This document shows, one piece after another, positions 1 through 8,644 of a DNA stretch of 47,143 nt. The notes beneath the pieces were generated by a model. The model was given only the letters and a program-made list of their open reading frames with translations. It was not told where the DNA came from and searched no databases. This DNA is from CAMLDH01 sp966250375 (GTDB lineage: Bacteria; Pseudomonadota; Gammaproteobacteria; Burkholderiales; Burkholderiaceae_D). Made by a program: the position numbers and the translations under genes. The stretch is taken from assembly GCA_966250375.1 (NCBI GenBank), contig CBINHE010000025.1, forward strand, positions 1 to 47,143, given 5' to 3'. Numbering within the stretch: the stretch's first letter is position 1; each line of letters opens with the position of its first letter.

Positions 1-135
1 TTCTCTCCTGATCTTGGCTAATGATCATTTGAGTGCAGGATAGAGAACAGGTTCTTAGAAAGGCTGGCAACAAGAAATGGCTCGCCTACGTCGATGGCAA
101 AAGAACCCTTTATCGGCGCAGCCACTATCCAAACC
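1..135. other. Left edge, no recognisable gene
   Basis: This stretch lies downstream of the minus-strand IS982 transposase remnant and probably contains the end of that element. A plus-strand reading frame runs through it into a stop near 140, but I do not recognise the peptide. No RNA gene or clear terminal inverted repeat was identified, because the other end of the element is missing. Confidence 0.3.
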
Positions 136-830
136 TCAGTTCTGGATAAGGATCGAGCCATCCCCTTGGACCGCAGTCCGTACCGGAAGACAAGGTTTGT
201 TGGGCATGAGGCAGTAAGCGATGATGCCGCCGAGAAGGTTGACGATGAAATTGACGGGTGAGCGATGGCGAGTGTGCTCGATCTGACAGAGATTTTTCAA
301 TTCGTCGATCACGGCTTCGACCAGCGAACGGCGTTTGAGGAGGGCTTGATCGAATAGGGTATGCAAGACCGGCTTCATGTTCTTGCTCACCTTGGTGATC
401 AGATCCACGCCCCTGGCCAGCAACTTTTCATGGAGCGCCTTGCCGATGTAGCCCTTGTTGCCGTACAGCTTGCCAAACAACGTGGCACACAACGTGGCAC
501 ACAACGATGGCACGGGCTTGCGATCATCGGTATTGCTAGGCGTCAGTTTCATGGCCAGCAGTTCACCGCGATGGTTGATCACCAGGTGCAGCTTGAAGCC
601 GAAAAACCAGCCGGTGGACGACTTACCGCGCGCGGCCAAGCCACGAAAGACGCGATGTCGGCTGATGCTCAAGTTGTCGCATACGGCCAGTGGCGTGGCA
701 TCGACGATGGACAAGCCAGTGCAACGTCCCTTGAGCGTTTCAAACAAGGCCACCATAAGCGCCGCACAGCGAGGCAACAGGGCGAGCATGTGGGTATGCC
801 TGTTTCGGTATTTTTTTCATTGCCTGTCTT
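136..830 (-). pseudogene. IS982-family transposase, N-terminally truncated
   Basis: This is the C-terminal two thirds of an IS982-type DDE transposase (cut-and-paste transposition). Family hallmarks are visible: KGRCTGLSIVDATPLAVC with the first catalytic Asp, GWFFGFKLHLVINHRGE, the FGKLYGNKGYI block, and the C-terminal IEHTRHRSPVNF...GIIAYC block. The longest Met-initiated frame is 217 aa (789 to 136), but similarity continues a few codons upstream (RNRHTH before LALLPR) to an in-frame stop near 825. IS982 transposases are usually about 290 aa, so the N-terminal helical region is gone. A 12-bp tandem duplication at 479-502 adds an extra CATL to the Asp2 region, which also argues against activity. 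Family assignment is from recognised motifs. Confidence 0.8.
479..502. repeat. 12-bp tandem duplication inside the IS982 remnant
   Basis: The unit aacgtggcacac occurs twice in direct tandem and keeps the reading frame, giving CATLCATL in the transposase. It looks like a replication-slippage duplication in a gene no longer under selection. Confidence 0.85.
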
Positions 831-870
831 TCCCAAGTAACGTTAATTTTACGTCACCTATGGAAGACTA

Positions 871-1139
871 AATTTCAGGGGAGGCTCACAATTAATTTTG
901 TTCGGTTACTTAGCTCCAACAGGAGACGGCCATGTTGCCAGGGGCGACCATTAAGCGCTGGCGTGCAGCGTGGGAAAATGTTGCAAAAACTGCATTTTTC
1001 ATGAGAAATTCATGCAATAGCCTTGGTGCAAGGTCTTGATATTTAGCGATAGATGTGGTTAAGGCGTATAATTAAAAGTTGTTTTTCAGAGTCCGCTGAT
1101 GCCGTCTCCGATTGACGGCAGACCTACCTCCTACCTTTT
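871..1139. promoter_or_regulatory. rhlE upstream region with candidate -10 box
   Basis: No coding sequence is supported here. A perfect TATAAT lies at 1067-1072, about 68 bp before the rhlE ATG. No good -35 sits at 16-18 bp; TTGATA at 1036-1041 is 25 bp away, too far. The long, partly AT-rich leader fits an RNA-helicase gene with a structured 5' UTR, but that is inference. Confidence 0.35.
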
Positions 1140-2591
1140 ATGTCCGAGATCCAACCAGTACCCATGCAAAACCCCGCGCCAGCCGTTCGTTTTCAAGACT
1201 TCGGGCTTTCCGCCGAAATTTTGCGTGCGCTTACCGACCAAGGCTATGTTCACCCGACACCGATTCAGGCTGAGGCGATTCCGATTATCTTGCAAGGTAA
1301 TGATGTGATGGGCGCAGCCCAGACCGGCACCGGCAAGACTGCTGGGTTTGCGTTGCCGATCATTCAGAAATTGCTGGGGAAGGCAAGTCACAGCGCATCG
1401 CCGGCGCGCCATCCTGCGCGCGCGCTGATCCTGACACCGACGCGCGAGTTGGCCGATCAAGTTGCGGACAACGTGAAAGCGTATTCCCGTCATACGCCCT
1501 TGCGCTCCACCGTCGTATTCGGCGGCATGGATATGGCACCGCAGACTGCCGCATTGCGCGCCGGCGTCGAGATCGTGATTGCAACACCGGGGCGCTTGCT
1601 CGACCATGTCCAGCAAAAAACGCTGAACTTGTCACAGACTGAAATTTTCGTGATGGATGAGGCGGATCGCATGCTCGACATGGGCTTCCTGCCTGACTTG
1701 CAGCGCATCATCAATTTGCTGCCAAAACAGCGGCAAAATCTGATGTTCTCTGCCACATTTTCCACTGAAATCAAAAAGCTGGCGAATAGTTTCCTTAACG
1801 ATCCGATCACGATCGAAGTCGCGCGCAGCAATGCGACTGCCGACAACGTTACGCAAATCGTGTACAAAATCGATGAGGAAGCCAAGCGCGATGCGGTTGC
1901 TTATATCATCCGCGAACGCGGCCTGAAACAGGTGATCGTGTTTTCCAATACCAAGATCGGCGCATCCCGCCTGTCGCGCCATCTAGAAGTCGAAGGTATC
2001 AAGGCATCCGCGATTCATGGCGACAAATCGCAAGCTGAGCGTATGGCGGCATTGGATGCATTCAAGCGTGGCGAAATCGAAGTGCTGGTGGCGACTGACG
2101 TTGCGGCGCGTGGCTTGGATATTGCTGAACTGCCTTGCGTAATCAATTTCGATCTACCGTACAACGCCGAAGATTACGTGCATCGCATTGGCCGCACCGG
2201 TCGTGCCGGCGCCTCGGGTGACGCGATTTCGCTGTTCACTGACAAGGATGCGCGTTTGCTGGTTGATATCGAAAAGATGATCAAGCACAAATTCGTACCG
2301 GCGCAACTCGTCGGCTTTGTACTGCAATCCGGCAGCAGCGGTGGCGATCGTCGTCGCCGCAGCGAAGACGGCGCGCCGCGTGTGAGTCCACAGAATCGCA
2401 CCGCACCGCATGGACGCAGCACCTATGCGTCGACTTCGCGCAAAGAAAAAATCGATCCCTGGTTCCTCAAGCCTTACGAGCCTGCCGTGCCGGTGCCGTC
2501 CAATCCGGACACCAATGAAGTTGCAGCCAAATCATCCACTGCGAAGCCGCAAAAAAAGGCGGCGCTTCTTGGCGGTACGCCCAAGCGCTGA
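1140..2591 (+). CDS. rhlE: ATP-dependent DEAD-box RNA helicase RhlE
   Basis: Cytoplasmic ATP-dependent RNA helicase of the RhlE group, which remodels RNA duplexes in ribosome maturation and RNA decay, often in the cold. 483 aa. Motifs in order: Q motif (F18 to Q43 region), Walker A AQTGTGKT at 60-67, PTRELAD (motif Ia) at 100-106, DEAD at 173-176, SAT at 204-206, then VATDVAARGLD and HRIGRTGRAG in the second RecA domain. The last ~90 residues are a basic, low-complexity tail typical of RhlE and probably RNA-binding. The ATG at 1140 places the Q motif at the expected distance. It converges on gluQ with only 4 bp between stop codons. E. coli RhlE is slightly shorter, the difference being in the tail. 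Confidence 0.95.
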   Translation: MSEIQPVPMQNPAPAVRFQDFGLSAEILRALTDQGYVHPTPIQAEAIPIILQGNDVMGAAQTGTGKTAGFALPIIQKLLGKASHSASPARHPARALILTPTRELADQVADNVKAYSRHTPLRSTVVFGGMDMAPQTAALRAGVEIVIATPGRLLDHVQQKTLNLSQTEIFVMDEADRMLDMGFLPDLQRIINLLPKQRQNLMFSATFSTEIKKLANSFLNDPITIEVARSNATADNVTQIVYKIDEEAKRDAVAYIIRERGLKQVIVFSNTKIGASRLSRHLEVEGIKASAIHGDKSQAERMAALDAFKRGEIEVLVATDVAARGLDIAELPCVINFDLPYNAEDYVHRIGRTGRAGASGDAISLFTDKDARLLVDIEKMIKHKFVPAQLVGFVLQSGSSGGDRRRRSEDGAPRVSPQNRTAPHGRSTYASTSRKEKIDPWFLKPYEPAVPVPSNPDTNEVAAKSSTAKPQKKAALLGGTPKR

Positions 2592-2595
2592 CAAA

Positions 2596-3489
2596 TCAGG
2601 CGCATGTTGGCATTGCGAATCGTGCTGCCCACAATGCGACCGCCTGTCGCCAAAAATCATCAACTGATTGCGTGCCATTGATGGGCAAGCCGAGGTAGTG
2701 TGCGGCTGCAAGCAACGTTGGCACCGGCTGCGTCAAGTCCAGCGCCTGCGCCCCGGTCTGTTTCGATAATTTTTCGCCGATTGCGTTGGTTACCACCGGC
2801 ACATGCAGATATTGTGGTGTACTGATACCAAGCAGGCGTTGCAAATAAATCTGACGCGGCGTCGAATCGAGCAAATCCGCGCCGCGCACTACATGTGTCA
2901 CACCCTGAGCGGCATCATCCACCACGACGGCCAACTGATATGCCCAAAAACCGTCCGCTCGCTTCAACACAAAGTCACCCGCTTCGGTCGCCAGATGCTG
3001 CGACACTGGCCCCAGCCAGCGATCTTCAAACGTGATGCACTCGCCGAATTCTGTGTTATCCGGCACGCGTACCCGGAATGCGCGTGCGGCCTTCCCGATA
3101 GCCAATCCGTTGCGGCAAGTACCCGGATATACCGCACTGCCATCGGCCGAAACACCAATGCGCGAATCCGCGATCTCGCGCCGCGAACAGCCGCACGCAT
3201 ATGTGGCTGCCGCCAGACGGGTGAACGCCGCCGCATACAAGGCATGGCGCATGCTTTGCGATACCACATCTCCATCCCATTGCATGCCCAGCATGCGCAG
3301 CGTTTGCAGGATCATTGCAGCAGATGTCGGTACAGTCCGCGCCTCGTCGATGTCTTCGATACGGACCAGCCATTGTCCGCGATGTGCTTTTGCATCCAGG
3401 TAACTTGCCATGGCTGCCACCAGCGATCCGGCGTGCAAGGGGCCGGTGGGGGAGGGGGCAAAGCGGCCGATATAAACCGAGTCTGTCAT
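2596..3489 (-). CDS. gluQ: Glutamyl-Q tRNA(Asp) synthetase
   Basis: Truncated class I glutamyl-tRNA synthetase paralogue that activates glutamate and attaches it to the queuosine base at position 34 of tRNA(Asp). 297 aa, the usual length for GluQ (YadB) and far shorter than GltX because the anticodon-binding domain is absent. The HIGH-like signature is PSPTGPLHAGSL (residues 12-23); the KMSKS-like loop is KLSKQ (240-244). Zinc ligands typical of the family are visible as Cys99, Cys101, Tyr121 and Cys125. Start ATG at 3489 gives the normal GRFAPSPTG N-terminus. It is divergent from the pirin gene and converges with rhlE. Confidence 0.93.
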   Translation of the reverse strand: MTDSVYIGRFAPSPTGPLHAGSLVAAMASYLDAKAHRGQWLVRIEDIDEARTVPTSAAMILQTLRMLGMQWDGDVVSQSMRHALYAAAFTRLAAATYACGCSRREIADSRIGVSADGSAVYPGTCRNGLAIGKAARAFRVRVPDNTEFGECITFEDRWLGPVSQHLATEAGDFVLKRADGFWAYQLAVVVDDAAQGVTHVVRGADLLDSTPRQIYLQRLLGISTPQYLHVPVVTNAIGEKLSKQTGAQALDLTQPVPTLLAAAHYLGLPINGTQSVDDFWRQAVALWAARFAMPTCA

Positions 3490-3555
3490 GTTGCTATTGT
3501 TCCAGCAGCATGCGTTGCGCTGCAGGTTCGATCAAGTGATTGATGATTGAATGAT

Positions 3556-3584
3556 TTGCTGGAATCTATCACCTTTTTTAAATA
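3556..3584 (+). promoter_or_regulatory. Candidate sigma70 promoter of the pirin gene
   Basis: TTGCTG at 3556-3561 and TAAATA at 3579-3584 are separated by 17 bp and lie about 60 bp before the pirin ATG. The site sits in the gluQ/pirin divergent intergenic region. It matches by inspection only. Confidence 0.4.
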
Positions 3585-3644
3585 CCAGCGGCCGTTTATA
3601 GTGAGGGAAATGAGGGATAAATTTGCATGTAAAGGAGCAATAAA

Positions 3645-4343
3645 ATGATTGAATTACGTAAAAGTGAAGAGCGCGGTCATGCTAACCACGGCTGGCTCGA
3701 CTCTTATCACAGCTTTTCATTTGCCGGCTATCATGACCCGCAGCACATGGGGTTTGGCGCATTGCGCGTAATTAACGACGACTATATCGACGTCGGTGCC
3801 GGCTTTGATACGCATGGTCATCGCGACATGGAAATCATTACTTACGTGCTCGACGGTGAGCTGGCGCACAAGGATAGCATGGGCAACGGCAGCGTGATCC
3901 GCCCCGGCGACGTGCAGCGCATGAGCGCCGGCAAAGGCGTGATGCATTCCGAATTTAATCATGCAGAAGGCAAGCAAACGCATTTATTGCAGATCTGGAT
4001 TGAGCCGAATGTGGGCGGTATTTTGCCAAGCTATGAAGAGAAACATTTCAGCGCGCAGGAAAAACGTGGGCAATTGCGCCTGATCGCCAGTCCAGACGGA
4101 CGTGACGGTTCAGTGATGATGCATCAGGATGCCCATGTGTACGCCGGCTTGTTCGACGGCGACGAACAAGCCGGCATCACGATACCGCGAGGACGTCGCG
4201 TATATGTACATGTCGCGCGAGGTGAGGTGAGTGTCAATGGCGCCGCACTGAAAGCGGGAGATGCGGTAAAGGCGGTCGATGAAGCACACATTGAATTGGC
4301 GCAAGGACGGCAGGCGGAAGTGCTGCTATTTGATTTGCCTTGA
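3645..4343 (+). CDS. Pirin family bicupin protein (YhhW-like)
   Basis: 232-aa cytoplasmic bicupin. YhhW-type pirins bind a metal in the N-terminal cupin and some cleave quercetin (quercetin 2,3-dioxygenase activity); the physiological substrate is usually unknown. The N-terminal cupin carries the pirin signature: HSFSFAGYHDP, then THGHRDMEIITYVLDGEL with the metal His57 and His59, and GKGVMHSEFNH with the third His and a Glu. The C-terminal cupin lacks metal ligands, as in YhhW. A strong Shine-Dalgarno (aaaggag, about 8 nt upstream) supports this ATG. It appears monocistronic. Everything downstream to 8900 is remnant DNA. Confidence 0.9.
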   Translation: MIELRKSEERGHANHGWLDSYHSFSFAGYHDPQHMGFGALRVINDDYIDVGAGFDTHGHRDMEIITYVLDGELAHKDSMGNGSVIRPGDVQRMSAGKGVMHSEFNHAEGKQTHLLQIWIEPNVGGILPSYEEKHFSAQEKRGQLRLIASPDGRDGSVMMHQDAHVYAGLFDGDEQAGITIPRGRRVYVHVARGEVSVNGAALKAGDAVKAVDEAHIELAQGRQAEVLLFDLP

Positions 4344-4449
4344 TGCGTACTTTGGCGAAGATGATTGCGCATTCCGGTCGAATGTGAGCGGTGCGCCCAG
4401 TGTGTAAAGGGCATGACTGGCCGCTCAGTGGAACTCGATCGCGCGCACC

Positions 4450-4863
4450 ATCAATCCCGTTGACGGCGATCCTCACTCAGGCCCATTTGTTTCGGAGAGA
4501 TTGCATCCGGCAGCTAGAACCGAATGGCAAATTCCTTGCCCATGCTCGCTGGAAGCGGCAGCTCGATGATTCTTTTGGGTGCTTTGCATCATAGCTATAT
4601 TCGATAGGCGGGCTGCCATTAATTGAAAAAGAGGCGCGCTGGACGTTGCCATGGTGCAGAAAAGCGGTCGTGTCGACCAATATCTTGGCAGGCGCTTTGC
4701 CATCAAGGTTCGGCATTGAGCACTTCAGCAAAACTTCCTTGCGTTCTGTCCATCGGCCGCCTTCCTCCGCTGCACTGAAGCCTTCAATCAAGCAAGGAGG
4801 AGAGCCATCGATGCGGACAGTCCGATGCTGTGTGGAACTTGGTGCATTTCCTTGGCGACGCAT
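4450..4863 (-). pseudogene. Remnant of a DUF7024-like domain protein
   Basis: A minus-strand frame (4863 to 4477) reads GFSAAEEGGRWTERKE, then KILVDTTAFL and FSINGSPPIEYSYD. This resembles the C-terminal beta-sandwich domain (DUF7024-like) found after the membrane part of some bacterial surface-sugar transferases. After about 4590 the similarity moves to another frame, where PDAISPKQMGLSEDRRQ (family pattern PDA-SP--LGLS-DSR) appears, so there is a frameshift. Only this domain survives; the upstream membrane part is missing. The assignment rests on remembered motif patterns, so the exact family is uncertain, but the frame change points to a broken gene. Confidence 0.5.
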
Positions 4864-4915
4864 TGGCCATCAACGACCGGGAACGGAAGAGAGGGGAATG
4901 ACCGGCGGCAAGACG

Positions 4916-5125
4916 TTAACTGACCAACATACGATGTCTCCGACGCCAAAATGGATCCCGCCAGCGGCCATTCGGCTTGAAGCGTAACAGATCCATTGGA
5001 GTCGACAGGCGCCAGTGGCGGCCGTTGAAGTACATGCCGGTTTTCGACGGCATTGTGACAATCTCGCCCTCCAGCCCCAAGTCCTTAAATAGAGAAAAAA
5101 TTGCATCAATCTGCCTTGCGCAAAG
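4916..5125 (-). pseudogene. Fragment of NAD(P)/FAD-dependent amine-oxidase-like protein
   Basis: In the minus frame ending at the TAA at 4916-4918 the translation contains IFSLFKDLGLEGEI, TMPSKTGMYFNGRHWRLS and TPMDLLRFKP. This is the substrate-domain pattern of FAD-dependent amine oxidases/protoporphyrinogen-oxidase-like proteins (LGLE..., -G-Y-NGR-Y-ftTPlDLLRFKPL). Such genes often sit next to GtrB-type glycosyltransferases in polysaccharide loci, which matches the neighbour upstream. Both the N-terminal GxGxxG FAD fold and the C-terminus are absent, leaving about 65 codons. Confidence 0.5.
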
Positions 5126-5876
5126 GAGCTTCTTGGGGTGGGGGGCTGCATGCCGGTGGTTTCGCCTATCACGTATTGGGGGCGCGAATTGAGGGTCAAC
5201 AAGACCCGATCCAGATATTCACCCACCATGCCCAGAGCCAACAATTGTACTCCGCCTACGATCAAGATCGTGACAATGAGCGAGGACCAGCCAATAGGCA
5301 TTAGGTCGAGCGTGAATTTCTGGATGATCAACAGGATCACGAGCAGGAAACCCAAGCCTGAGAAGCAGATGCCCACGAAAGACGTGATGCACAGCGGAAC
5401 AATGGAAAAGTTGGTCGCCATCTTCAGCCAGAGCGAGAGCGACTTCTTGAAGCTATAGCCCGAGTCGCCCGCATAGCGGTCGTGATGATTGACCTCGACC
5501 TTGCCGATATTGCGCGTTACCGAGAGAATCAAGCCATCGACATACACGTACGGACCTTGATAGCGCAAGATATCCTCGCAGATTCGCGGCCTTCATCGCA
5601 CGAAACGGCGACAGGTAGAGGCCCTTTGGTTTTTGCATCAGATAGCCGGCCACGAGGTCAGGCGGCTACCTGCGATTTTCCAGCTTGCGTGCATGCGTTT
5701 TTTGAAACGCGCATACATCACGTCGCGTCCACGCGCCAGTTCGTCCAGCAGGGCTGGAATGTCGGACGGCGAATGCTGCAAGTCGTCGTCCATTGTCATC
5801 ACGATCTCGCCCGTCGCTTTGGCGAAGCCGGCCATTAGTGCATTGTGCTGGCCGGCATTCATGCGCAGTAAGATCC
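5126..5876 (-). pseudogene. GtrB/ArnC-type GT2 glycosyltransferase, 3' part of IS-split gene
   Basis: C-terminal portion of a polyprenyl-phosphate glycosyltransferase of the GtrB/ArnC/DPM1 type, which moves a sugar from a nucleotide donor to undecaprenyl phosphate at the inner membrane. Directly after the IS the frame resumes with LLRMNAGQHNALMAGF and MTMDDDLQHSP (DxD-type metal site). It runs to about 5640, shifts frame at YLMQKPKGLYLSPFRAM, then shifts again into RYQGPYVYVDGLILSVTRN (from 5568). Two transmembrane helices follow (FSIVPLCITSFVGICFSGLG and WSSLIVTILIVGGVQLLALG), then the family end GEYLDRVLLTLNSRPQYV. At least two frameshifts exist besides the IS, so precise IS excision would not restore the gene. 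The 5' part is at 7533-7746. Confidence 0.8.
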
Positions 5877-7379
5877 ACCCCTTTAAAGGTGACCTCAATC
5901 ATGCATATCTGAAAATCGCGGCACTGTTTTACTCCATGGATCTCCAACGAGGTTTGGAGGTGTGCCATGGTGATGGATGTGGTGGTGGAACGTTTCGTCA
6001 GGCAAAGCCCGCTCACGGTCATGGCGCGTCTGGCGCTGCAGCATGCGCTGGAACCGGCATGGATGGATGTGTTGTTTGAGCAGCACCGGCAATATCAGTA
6101 CACGGGAGAATTATTGTTTTCCACGACGGTGGAGTTGATGTCGGTCGCCGCCGTTGGTTTGCGCCCATCAGTGCATGCCGCCTTCAAGGCCGCGCCCAAC
6201 CTGCCGGTGTCGGTGCAAGCGCTCTATGACAAGATCAGGCGCACCGAGCCGGGCCTGGTGCGCGCTCTAGTGCGCGGCAGCGCCGAACGGCTGTTGGCGG
6301 TGACCCAGTCGATACGGCAGGCACCGCTCCCCACGCTCAAGGGCTATCGGGTGCGCATCATCGATGGCAACCATTTGCTGGCCAGCGAGAAGCGTCTCAA
6401 GCCACTGCACGTCTTTCGCGGTGCCGCGCTCCCGGGCCAGTCGCTGATGATCTACGACCCTGTCTCGGAACTGGTGGTCGACATCGTGCCGGGCGAGGAT
6501 GGCCACGCCAATGAGCGCACCTTGATGCCGCCGGTGCTGGCCCATGCGCAAGCGGGCGAATTGTGGATTGGCGATTGCAACTTCAGCACCACGGGCATTC
6601 TTGCGGGCTGGCATGCACGCGGTTGCGGGTTCGTCGTGCGCGAACATGCCAGCTCGCCCCGTCCTGGTGAAACGGGTGCGCTGCGTCGGGTCGGCCGCGT
6701 CGACACGGGCACGGTGTATGAACAACCGATCGCCATCGAAAGCGCAGAGGGTCAACCGATTGCCTTGCGGCGCATTGAATTGCACCTCGACACACCCACC
6801 GAAGACGGCGATACGGTGATTCGGCTGTTGACGAACCTGCCCAAGGCCCGGTTCAGTGGCCGCAAAGTGGCGCGTGTGTACCGTCGGCGCTGGAGCATAG
6901 AAAATCTGTTCCAGCGACTGGAGTCGGTGTTGCACAGTGAAGTGCGCTCGTTGGGACATCTGCGGGCGGCCTTGCGGCATTCGGCGTGGCGGTATTGGCA
7001 TGGAACGTGTTGGCGGTGCTGCAGGAGGCGGTCAAGGCGCGCCATGATTTGCAGGCTGCCGGGATTGAACTGTCGCCGTATTACCTGGCCACCGAAATCC
7101 GTGCGCAATATGCGGGGATGATGACGGCCATCGCCGTGGCGGCCTGGCAGGCATACGATGCGCTGACGATGTCCAGCTGGGCCATGCCCTGCTGGACATC
7201 GCCGCGCATGTCGATCCCGATCGACTGCGCAAGCATCCTCGCGGACCGAAGAAACCAAAGAAAAAAGCCTTCGCCCGCCATGCAGAAGTAGCCCGTCATG
7301 TCTCTACGGCGCGTGTGCTGAAGGAGGGGGAATCTATTAACTTTAGGTCGCCTTTAAAGGGGGGGAGGCAGTAAGATCC
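5865..7379. mobile_element. IS4-family insertion sequence with 12-bp flanking direct repeats
   Basis: About 1.49-kb element at roughly 5877-7367. The left end reads ACCCCTTTAAAGGTGACC and the right end is its imperfect inverse, with CCTTTAAAGGGG at 7351-7362. GCAGTAAGATCC occurs immediately outside both ends (5865-5876 and 7368-7379), a 12-bp target duplication in the size range usual for IS4-family elements. It interrupts a GtrB-type glycosyltransferase gene, whose two halves read on either side on the minus strand. The transposase within is frameshifted, so the element is probably not autonomous. Confidence 0.8.
5967..7374 (+). pseudogene. IS4-family transposase with two frameshifts
   Basis: DDE transposase of the IS4 family. 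The first frame (5967 to about 6975) carries IDGNHL (first Asp), IGDCNFST (second Asp) and the C-terminal YREK-type motif in RRRWSIENLFQRLESVL with the catalytic Glu. Near 6975 the homologous sequence continues in a second frame (FGVAVLAWNVLAVLQEAVKA, then ELSPYYLATEIRAQYAGMM). Near 7170 it moves to a third frame (QLGHALLDIAAHVDPDRLRK, then a Lys-rich tail) ending at the TAA at 7372-7374. Joined, the protein would be about 470 aa, normal for the family. GGAGG precedes the ATG by about 8 nt. The two shifts lack an obvious slippery site, so decay or sequencing error is likelier than programmed frameshifting. Confidence 0.8.
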
Positions 7380-7532
7380 ATCCCTTTAAAGGTGACCGAA
7401 TATAGTTCGGTGATAACTAATTGATTTGTTTGATCTTTATTTTTTGAAAGCTGCAAGCCAATCAAATCATGGTTCGTAACACATTGAAAATAAAGAGAAA
7501 TTCTCTACCTTTAAAGGGGTGGCGTAAGATCC
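7371..7532. mobile_element. 141-bp MITE-like element sharing the IS4 ends
   Basis: Between 7380 and 7520 lies an AT-rich non-coding segment. Its left end (ATCCCTTTAAAGGTGACC) and right end (CTACCTTTAAAGGGGT) are inverted repeats nearly identical to those of the adjacent IS4-family element. GTAAGATCC flanks it at 7371-7379 and 7524-7532, with GGC between the right end and the repeat. The interior has no coding potential and no evident similarity to the IS interior, so it behaves like a miniature inverted-repeat element mobilisable by that transposase. It sits in the same glycosyltransferase codon region as the IS, giving a back-to-back double insertion. Confidence 0.7.
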
Positions 7533-7746
7533 CCCGTACCCATCGGTACTTGGACGAGAGGGTCTGGATAACGTGCCAGCTATCGTCCGGCGAGCAGTCG
7601 CAGACGAAGATCACCTCATAGCTGTTGCGCACGCGGTCGATCTGGTCCAGTGTCGCTTGCAGGCGCGATACCAGTTCGGGCAGTACTTTTTCGCTGCCAT
7701 ACACGGGAATCACCAAGGACGGGGCCAGGCGCGATTGGTTATGCAT
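7533..7746 (-). pseudogene. GtrB/ArnC-type GT2 glycosyltransferase, 5' part
   Basis: N-terminal part of the glycosyltransferase interrupted at 5865-7532. It starts at the ATG complementary to 7744-7746 (MHNQSRLAPS) and reads SLVIPVYGSEKVLPELVSRL and YEVIFVCDCSPDDSW, the GT-A nucleotide-binding beginning of family 2 (the usual V-D--SPD region here has Cys-Asp-Cys). It reaches KYRWVRGI exactly at the insertion, and the downstream half resumes with LLRMNAGQ. The start codon overlaps the stop of the upstream epimerase gene, so the two were translationally coupled. Confidence 0.8.
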
Positions 7747-8419
7747 AGTATTTCCGGATAAGGTTTCTGACGTAATGCTGATCAAAGCAAACGCCCGCTT
7801 GCGGCGCCGTCTCGATTGCCAGGCTGGCATCGATGTCATAGCTGGCACCGGCGTCCACGGTGTCGCAGACGGCGCAAATGTCGAGTATTTCTCCGAAGAT
7901 ACGGACTAGGTCCGGGATCGCGATCGAGAACGGGCAGGCGATATTGGTGATGATGCCATCGGCCTGATGGTTCTTGACCAGATGGGTGACGATGCTGGCG
8001 ACGTTGCTCACGTCGATCAGGTTCCTGCGCGCATGCAGCCAGATGTGAAATGGCGAACGCGTGCTGATCTGGTGATGCAAATAGTTGGTCAGCGTGTTTG
8101 GGTTGGGCGTATGACCCACTACCTACGGCAGGCGGAAGATCGCCTTCTGTGCAGCATTGCACACCAGATGTTCCATGTCGATCTTGTGGCGGACGTACGG
8201 CGATTCGGCCAACTCGGGATCATGCACCGAGCAGGTGCTGAAATAAAGAATGAATTTTTCCCTCTCCAGCGTGGATGTCAGCAACTCGCGTTCGCGCGCG
8301 AATGCTTCAGCGCGCGTTTCCCGCGAATTGGAGACGCCGGATGCGAAGGCAATAACATGCGCATCGTTGGCAAAGACAGGCGAAAATGCCTGTGCTAGGA
8401 GACCATTTCCAATAATCAT
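7739..8419 (-). pseudogene. NAD-dependent epimerase/dehydratase with one internal amber codon
   Basis: Short SDR-type sugar-nucleotide epimerase/reductase. The frame opens with MIIGNGLLAQAF (Rossmann glycine region) and continues through LYFSTCSVHD, SPYVRHKIDMEHLV (Y---K catalytic pair) and FRLP. It then meets TAG at 8123-8125 and continues in the same frame as VVGHTPNPNTLTNYL, RRNLIDVSNVASIV and so on to its natural stop at 7739. The frame is otherwise intact for 226 codons. The family pattern at the lesion is RLPQVVG, so one C-to-T change turning CAG into TAG explains it. The end overlaps the GT2 start, indicating a former operon. Its function in vivo is presumably lost unless the stop is suppressed. 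Confidence 0.75.
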
Positions 8420-8644
8420 GTGTGCAATCCAAATCCGATCAGGTGTTTGCTAAAAACCGTCGTCCCGGCCACGGAAACGGCAGTTGACGCAGCGCGCCGG
8501 TTATTCTTCTTCGCAGGACTTGCTGGGAACCGGTCATTTACGGGGTGCGAATGGTGACCGGATAATACGTTTCTACCAAGAAGACCAAAAAAGTTGTAAA
8601 AATGGCATTATGCGTGCCCGCGTGGATAGGCGGTCATGCCCTGC

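Noticed and set aside
361..871. Plus-strand open frames of 159 and 138 codons
   Set aside because: They are antisense to the IS982 transposase, which shows clear family motifs on the minus strand.
6267..7001. 244-codon minus-strand open frame inside the IS
   Set aside because: Antisense to the IS4-family transposase, which carries the DDE and YREK-type motifs.
6965..7180. Programmed frameshifting in the IS4-family transposase
   Set aside because: No evident slippery heptamer or downstream stem at either shift, and IS4-family transposases are normally made from one frame; decay is simpler.
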